Assembly (NCBI GenBank): GCA_004283105.1 | Contig: SHLN01000092.1 | Span: forward strand, 1 to 9,399 | Source of the DNA: Acidimicrobiia bacterium | Lineage (GTDB): Bacteria > Actinomycetota > Acidimicrobiia > Spongiisociales > SHLN01 | Reading direction: 5' to 3' | Length of the DNA stretch: 9,399 bases | Shown: piece after piece, positions 6,588-9,399 of the stretch | Numbering within the stretch: the first letter of the stretch is position 1 | How the letters are laid out: the number at the start of each line of letters is the position of its first letter | Position numbers and translations under genes: made by a program | Notes under the pieces: generated by a model | What the model was told of the DNA's origin: nothing | Database searches by the model: none | What the model saw: the letters and a program-made list of their open reading frames with translations, nothing else

Positions 6588-9340
6588 CAGATGACGATGT
6601 TCACGAGCTTGGGTGGGCGGGCAATGACCTTCTTCGGCTCACCACCCTCGAGGAACCCCTGCACCCGCTCCGATGCGAGTGCAAGCGAGATGGCCTCGCC
6701 CTCATCGGTGTCAACGCCGACCTCGATCCGATCGCGCACCTTCCCGTTCACCTGCACAACCATGGTCACCGTTTCATCGCGGGCGACCTCCGGGTCTGCT
6801 TCCGGCCATGCCTGCACGTGGACCGAGCCCTCGCCACCTCTCAGGTGCCACACCTCCTCGGCGATGAACGGGGCAATCGGTGCAAGCAGCAGCAACAGCG
6901 TGTCGATCCCCTCCGCCCAGGCCTCTTCGTCGACGGCTCCCGAGCGCTGCACGGATTGCAGCTCGTTGCGAAGCCCCATGAGAGCGGCCACGGCCGTGTT
7001 CCACTTGAAGGCGGCCATGTCTCGATCGACCTTGGCCCGGGTCTGGTGTACGAGCCGCCGCAGCGCCGCCACCGCAGACTCGTCGACTGAGACGGCGGAG
7101 TAGTCGGCAGTGCCGAGCTTCCACACATCGTCGAGGAATCGATGAGCGCCGACGATCCCGCGACTATCCCATGGCCCGCCCTTCTGCCACTCGTAGGCGA
7201 ACATGAGATACGTGCGGACGGTGTCGGCTCCGTACTGGGCCACAAGGTCGCCCGGGTCAATGACGTTGCCCCGCGACTTGGACATCCGCTGAATCTCGAG
7301 GTGATGCTTGAGCTGGTTCACATCGTTCGTGCCCTGGATGGCCGGAATGTCGACCGTTGCCGATTCGGGGACTTCCACGGTGACGGACTCGCCCCCGGCG
7401 GCCACCTGAAGGACGTTCTCGGTTCTCCGCACGATCTCACCGACCACCAATCCGGCGTCGGCGCTTGCCCCGGGCTCAACCCGGACCGAGTGAGCCACGA
7501 CACGCCCTTCCTCGCGCACCCCGTCGACGACGACGATGTCGCCGGCGCGTTCTTCCCCGAGGATCTGGCCCTGGCTCCGGTACATGAGCATTGGCTCATC
7601 GAACAGACCCGAGGGATCGCGCCCGTGCGCACGCATGGCCTCGGCCGTCGCGTCGTAGAGCCCGATGTCGCGCAGCGCCTTGGTGAAGAACCGCGTGTAG
7701 AGGAGGTGCATCGTGGCGTGTTCGGCGCCACCGGTATAGACATCCACCGGCAGCCAGTAGGCGGCTTCCTCCGGATCGAAGGCATGATCCTCGTCGTCGG
7801 GGGAGAGGTATCGGAGCTGGTACCACGAGGAGCACATGAACGTGTCGAGCGTGTCGGTCTCCCGCCGGGCCGGCTCGCCCTCCGAATCGACGGCGCGCAG
7901 GAACTCCTCGTGCCAGTTGAGCGGATTGCCACTCCCCTGCTGGAAATCGACATCGTCGGGGAGCAGCACGGGCAGGGCATCATCGGGAACCGCTTCGATT
8001 TCGCCCGAGTCCTTGAACACCATCGGGATGGGGCTCCCCCAGTAGCGCTGCCGGGAGATGAGCCAATCCCGGACCCGGTAGTTGACCGCCTCGCGTCCCA
8101 GACCCCGCTCCTCCAGCCAATCGATGGTGGCGGCCACCGACGGGTTCTTCCGACCCTTCTCGAGATTCGTCTCCACCCCGGTGATCGGACCGCTGTCGAC
8201 CATCACCCCGGGACCGACGTAGGACTCGTCCATCCCGGGCTCGACGAGAGGCTCCTGTCCGGCCGGGTGGATGACCGGGACCACCGGCAGCTCGAACTGG
8301 CGGGCAAACTCGAAGTCGCGCTCGTCGTGGGCGGGGACGGCCATGATGGCTCCCGACCCATAGGTGGGCAGCACATAGTCGGCGATCCATACCGGGATTC
8401 GCTCGTCGTTGACGGGGTTGACGGCGTAGCCGCCGGTGAAGACGCCGGTCTTCTCCCGTTCGGCCTCCATGCGCTCGATCTCGGAGCGGCGGGCCGTTGC
8501 CTCCTGATAGGCGGTGACGGCCGCCCGCTGCTCATCGGTGGTCAGCGACCCGACGAGCGTGTGCTCGGGGGCGAGCACCATGAACGTGGCTCCCCACAGG
8601 GTGTCGGGGCGGGTGGTGAAGACTTCGAGCTCGTCACCATGCTCGGTCGCAAACGTCACGTCGGCCCCTTCACTCCGGCCGATCCAGTTGGTCTGCATCA
8701 TCCGGATCGGGTCGGGCCAATCGATGCCGTCGAAGTCGAGTAGTTGCTCGGCATAGCGGGTGAGGGCGAAGAACCACTGGGCCATGAGCTTCTGAATCAC
8801 CGGCTGGCCGGTGCGCTCATCTTTGCCGTCGATGACCTGCTCATTGGCGAGCACCGTCTGGAGGGTCGGCGACCAGTTGACCACCGCCTCACCGCGATAC
8901 GCTAGCCCGCCCTCGTACAGCTTCTTGAACAGCCACTGCGTCCATCGGTAGTAGGAGGGATCGCAGCTGGCGACCTCGCGGTCCCAGTCGAACATGGTGC
9001 CCATCGACTTGAACCCGTTCCGCATCCGATCGATGTTGGCGTAGGTCCAGGTGGGGGGATGGATGTTGCGCTGGATGGCGGCGTTCTCTGCCGGCAGGCC
9101 GAACGCATCGAACCCCATCGGAAACAGCACGTTGTAGCCCTTCATCCGCATGTAGCGGGCCCGAGCGTCCGAGGGTGCCACGGCATACCAGTGGCCCATG
9201 TGCAGCTCTCCTGAGGGATATGGGAGCATCGTGAGGGCATAGTGCTTCGGCTTGTCCCAATCGACCCGGGCCCGGTAGAGACCGTCGGCCTCCCACTGCT
9301 CCCGCCACTTCTGTTCAATAGCCGCGTGGTCGTATCGCAT
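6587..9340 (-). CDS. leuS: Leucyl-tRNA synthetase
   Basis: This enzyme charges tRNA(Leu) with leucine and edits mischarged tRNA. The 917-residue product is complete. Catalytic signatures are the HIGH motif as HMGH (47-50, within PYPSGELHMGHWY) and the KMSKS loop as RMSKS (685-689). The CP1 editing domain (about 222-420) carries TTRPDTLWG (242-250) and GSGAIMAVPAHDERD (328-342). D339 aligns by eye with the universally conserved editing aspartate, so editing should work. An anticodon-binding domain (about 750-850) and a C-terminal domain (about 855-917) follow. Two features are unusual. The first zinc-knuckle region reads NWSP (155-158) with no cysteines through residue 185, so it should not bind zinc. 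The stretch between MLMYRSQGQILG (584-595) and RMSKS is about 100 residues, longer than the leucine-specific insert I recall for E. coli. The ATG fits the family's usual N-terminus, although only GGA precedes it. Confidence 0.97.
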   Translation of the reverse strand: MRYDHAAIEQKWREQWEADGLYRARVDWDKPKHYALTMLPYPSGELHMGHWYAVAPSDARARYMRMKGYNVLFPMGFDAFGLPAENAAIQRNIHPPTWTYANIDRMRNGFKSMGTMFDWDREVASCDPSYYRWTQWLFKKLYEGGLAYRGEAVVNWSPTLQTVLANEQVIDGKDERTGQPVIQKLMAQWFFALTRYAEQLLDFDGIDWPDPIRMMQTNWIGRSEGADVTFATEHGDELEVFTTRPDTLWGATFMVLAPEHTLVGSLTTDEQRAAVTAYQEATARRSEIERMEAEREKTGVFTGGYAVNPVNDERIPVWIADYVLPTYGSGAIMAVPAHDERDFEFARQFELPVVPVIHPAGQEPLVEPGMDESYVGPGVMVDSGPITGVETNLEKGRKNPSVAATIDWLEERGLGREAVNYRVRDWLISRQRYWGSPIPMVFKDSGEIEAVPDDALPVLLPDDVDFQQGSGNPLNWHEEFLRAVDSEGEPARRETDTLDTFMCSSWYQLRYLSPDDEDHAFDPEEAAYWLPVDVYTGGAEHATMHLLYTRFFTKALRDIGLYDATAEAMRAHGRDPSGLFDEPMLMYRSQGQILGEERAGDIVVVDGVREEGRVVAHSVRVEPGASADAGLVVGEIVRRTENVLQVAAGGESVTVEVPESATVDIPAIQGTNDVNQLKHHLEIQRMSKSRGNVIDPGDLVAQYGADTVRTYLMFAYEWQKGGPWDSRGIVGAHRFLDDVWKLGTADYSAVSVDESAVAALRRLVHQTRAKVDRDMAAFKWNTAVAALMGLRNELQSVQRSGAVDEEAWAEGIDTLLLLLAPIAPFIAEEVWHLRGGEGSVHVQAWPEADPEVARDETVTMVVQVNGKVRDRIEVGVDTDEGEAISLALASERVQGFLEGGEPKKVIARPPKLVNIVI

Positions 9341-9360
9341 TCCGAGCAGGTTAGTTGGCA

Positions 9361-9399
9361 GTCCCTCGTCCCTCGTCCCTCGTCCCCAGACCCCAGACC
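9361..9399. repeat. Degenerate 7-bp tandem repeat, G-rich on the leuS strand, running off the window
   Basis: Plus-strand units are GTCCCTC three times (9361-9381), then GTCCCCA (9382-9388), GACCCCA (9389-9395) and the partial unit GACC. On the minus strand this gives five runs of three or four G at strict 7-base spacing with loops of 3-4 bases, which fits the usual G-quadruplex pattern. It begins 21 bases upstream of the leuS start codon, so it may lie in the leuS leader or promoter. The rest of the array is outside the window. Confidence 0.85.

Noticed and set aside
7142..8743. A 533-codon plus-strand open frame antisense to leuS
   Set aside because: It is a mirror of the leuS reading frame in GC-rich DNA; the opposite strand encodes an unmistakable LeuRS over the same bases, and the antisense product shows no recognisable domain.

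Overview
The window is GC-rich, densely packed bacterial chromosome with seven protein genes. Six lie on the minus strand and one (ppk2) on the plus strand. I see no RNA gene, CRISPR array, insertion sequence or phage gene. High GC, GTG starts, a leuS/comEA/comEC neighbourhood and a secreted protein built of 'GDWDGDG..D..GV.RP' repeats all suggest an actinobacterium-like lineage, possibly Acidimicrobiia-like. The leucyl-tRNA synthetase also has traits I associate with Chloroflexi/Thermus-type enzymes. The phylum is therefore an inference, not a reading.

Layout from right to left, following minus-strand transcription. A 7-bp G-rich tandem repeat at the right edge (9361-9399) sits just upstream of leuS (9340-6587). 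leuS runs with a one-base TGATG stop/start overlap into a CPBP-family intramembrane protease gene (6587-5847). A 140-bp gap precedes a secreted protein (5706-4333) that joins four calcium-loop repeats to a C-terminal spondin_N-like domain. This gene converges on a plus-strand class III-like polyphosphate kinase 2 gene (3487-4284). A 119-bp divergent intergenic region separates ppk2 from the DNA-uptake pair comEA (3367-2834) and comEC (2789-738). comEC is followed after nine bases by a partial aminoglycoside-phosphotransferase-family kinase gene (728-1), which leaves the window.

How the genes fit together. ComEA (membrane-anchored DNA receptor) and ComEC (membrane channel with a metallo-beta-lactamase domain) form the core of a DNA-import machine and are probably cotranscribed with the downstream kinase gene. 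LeuS and the CPBP protein look translationally coupled. PPK2 makes nucleotides from polyphosphate and has its own promoter region. The spondin-repeat protein is probably exported and acts at the cell surface or in the matrix.

Most of the window is ordinary housekeeping and competence content. The points deserving a second look are the repeat/spondin fusion, the G-quadruplex-capable heptamer repeat before leuS, and the cysteine-free zinc-knuckle region plus enlarged pre-KMSKS segment of LeuS. No clearly new multigene system is visible.
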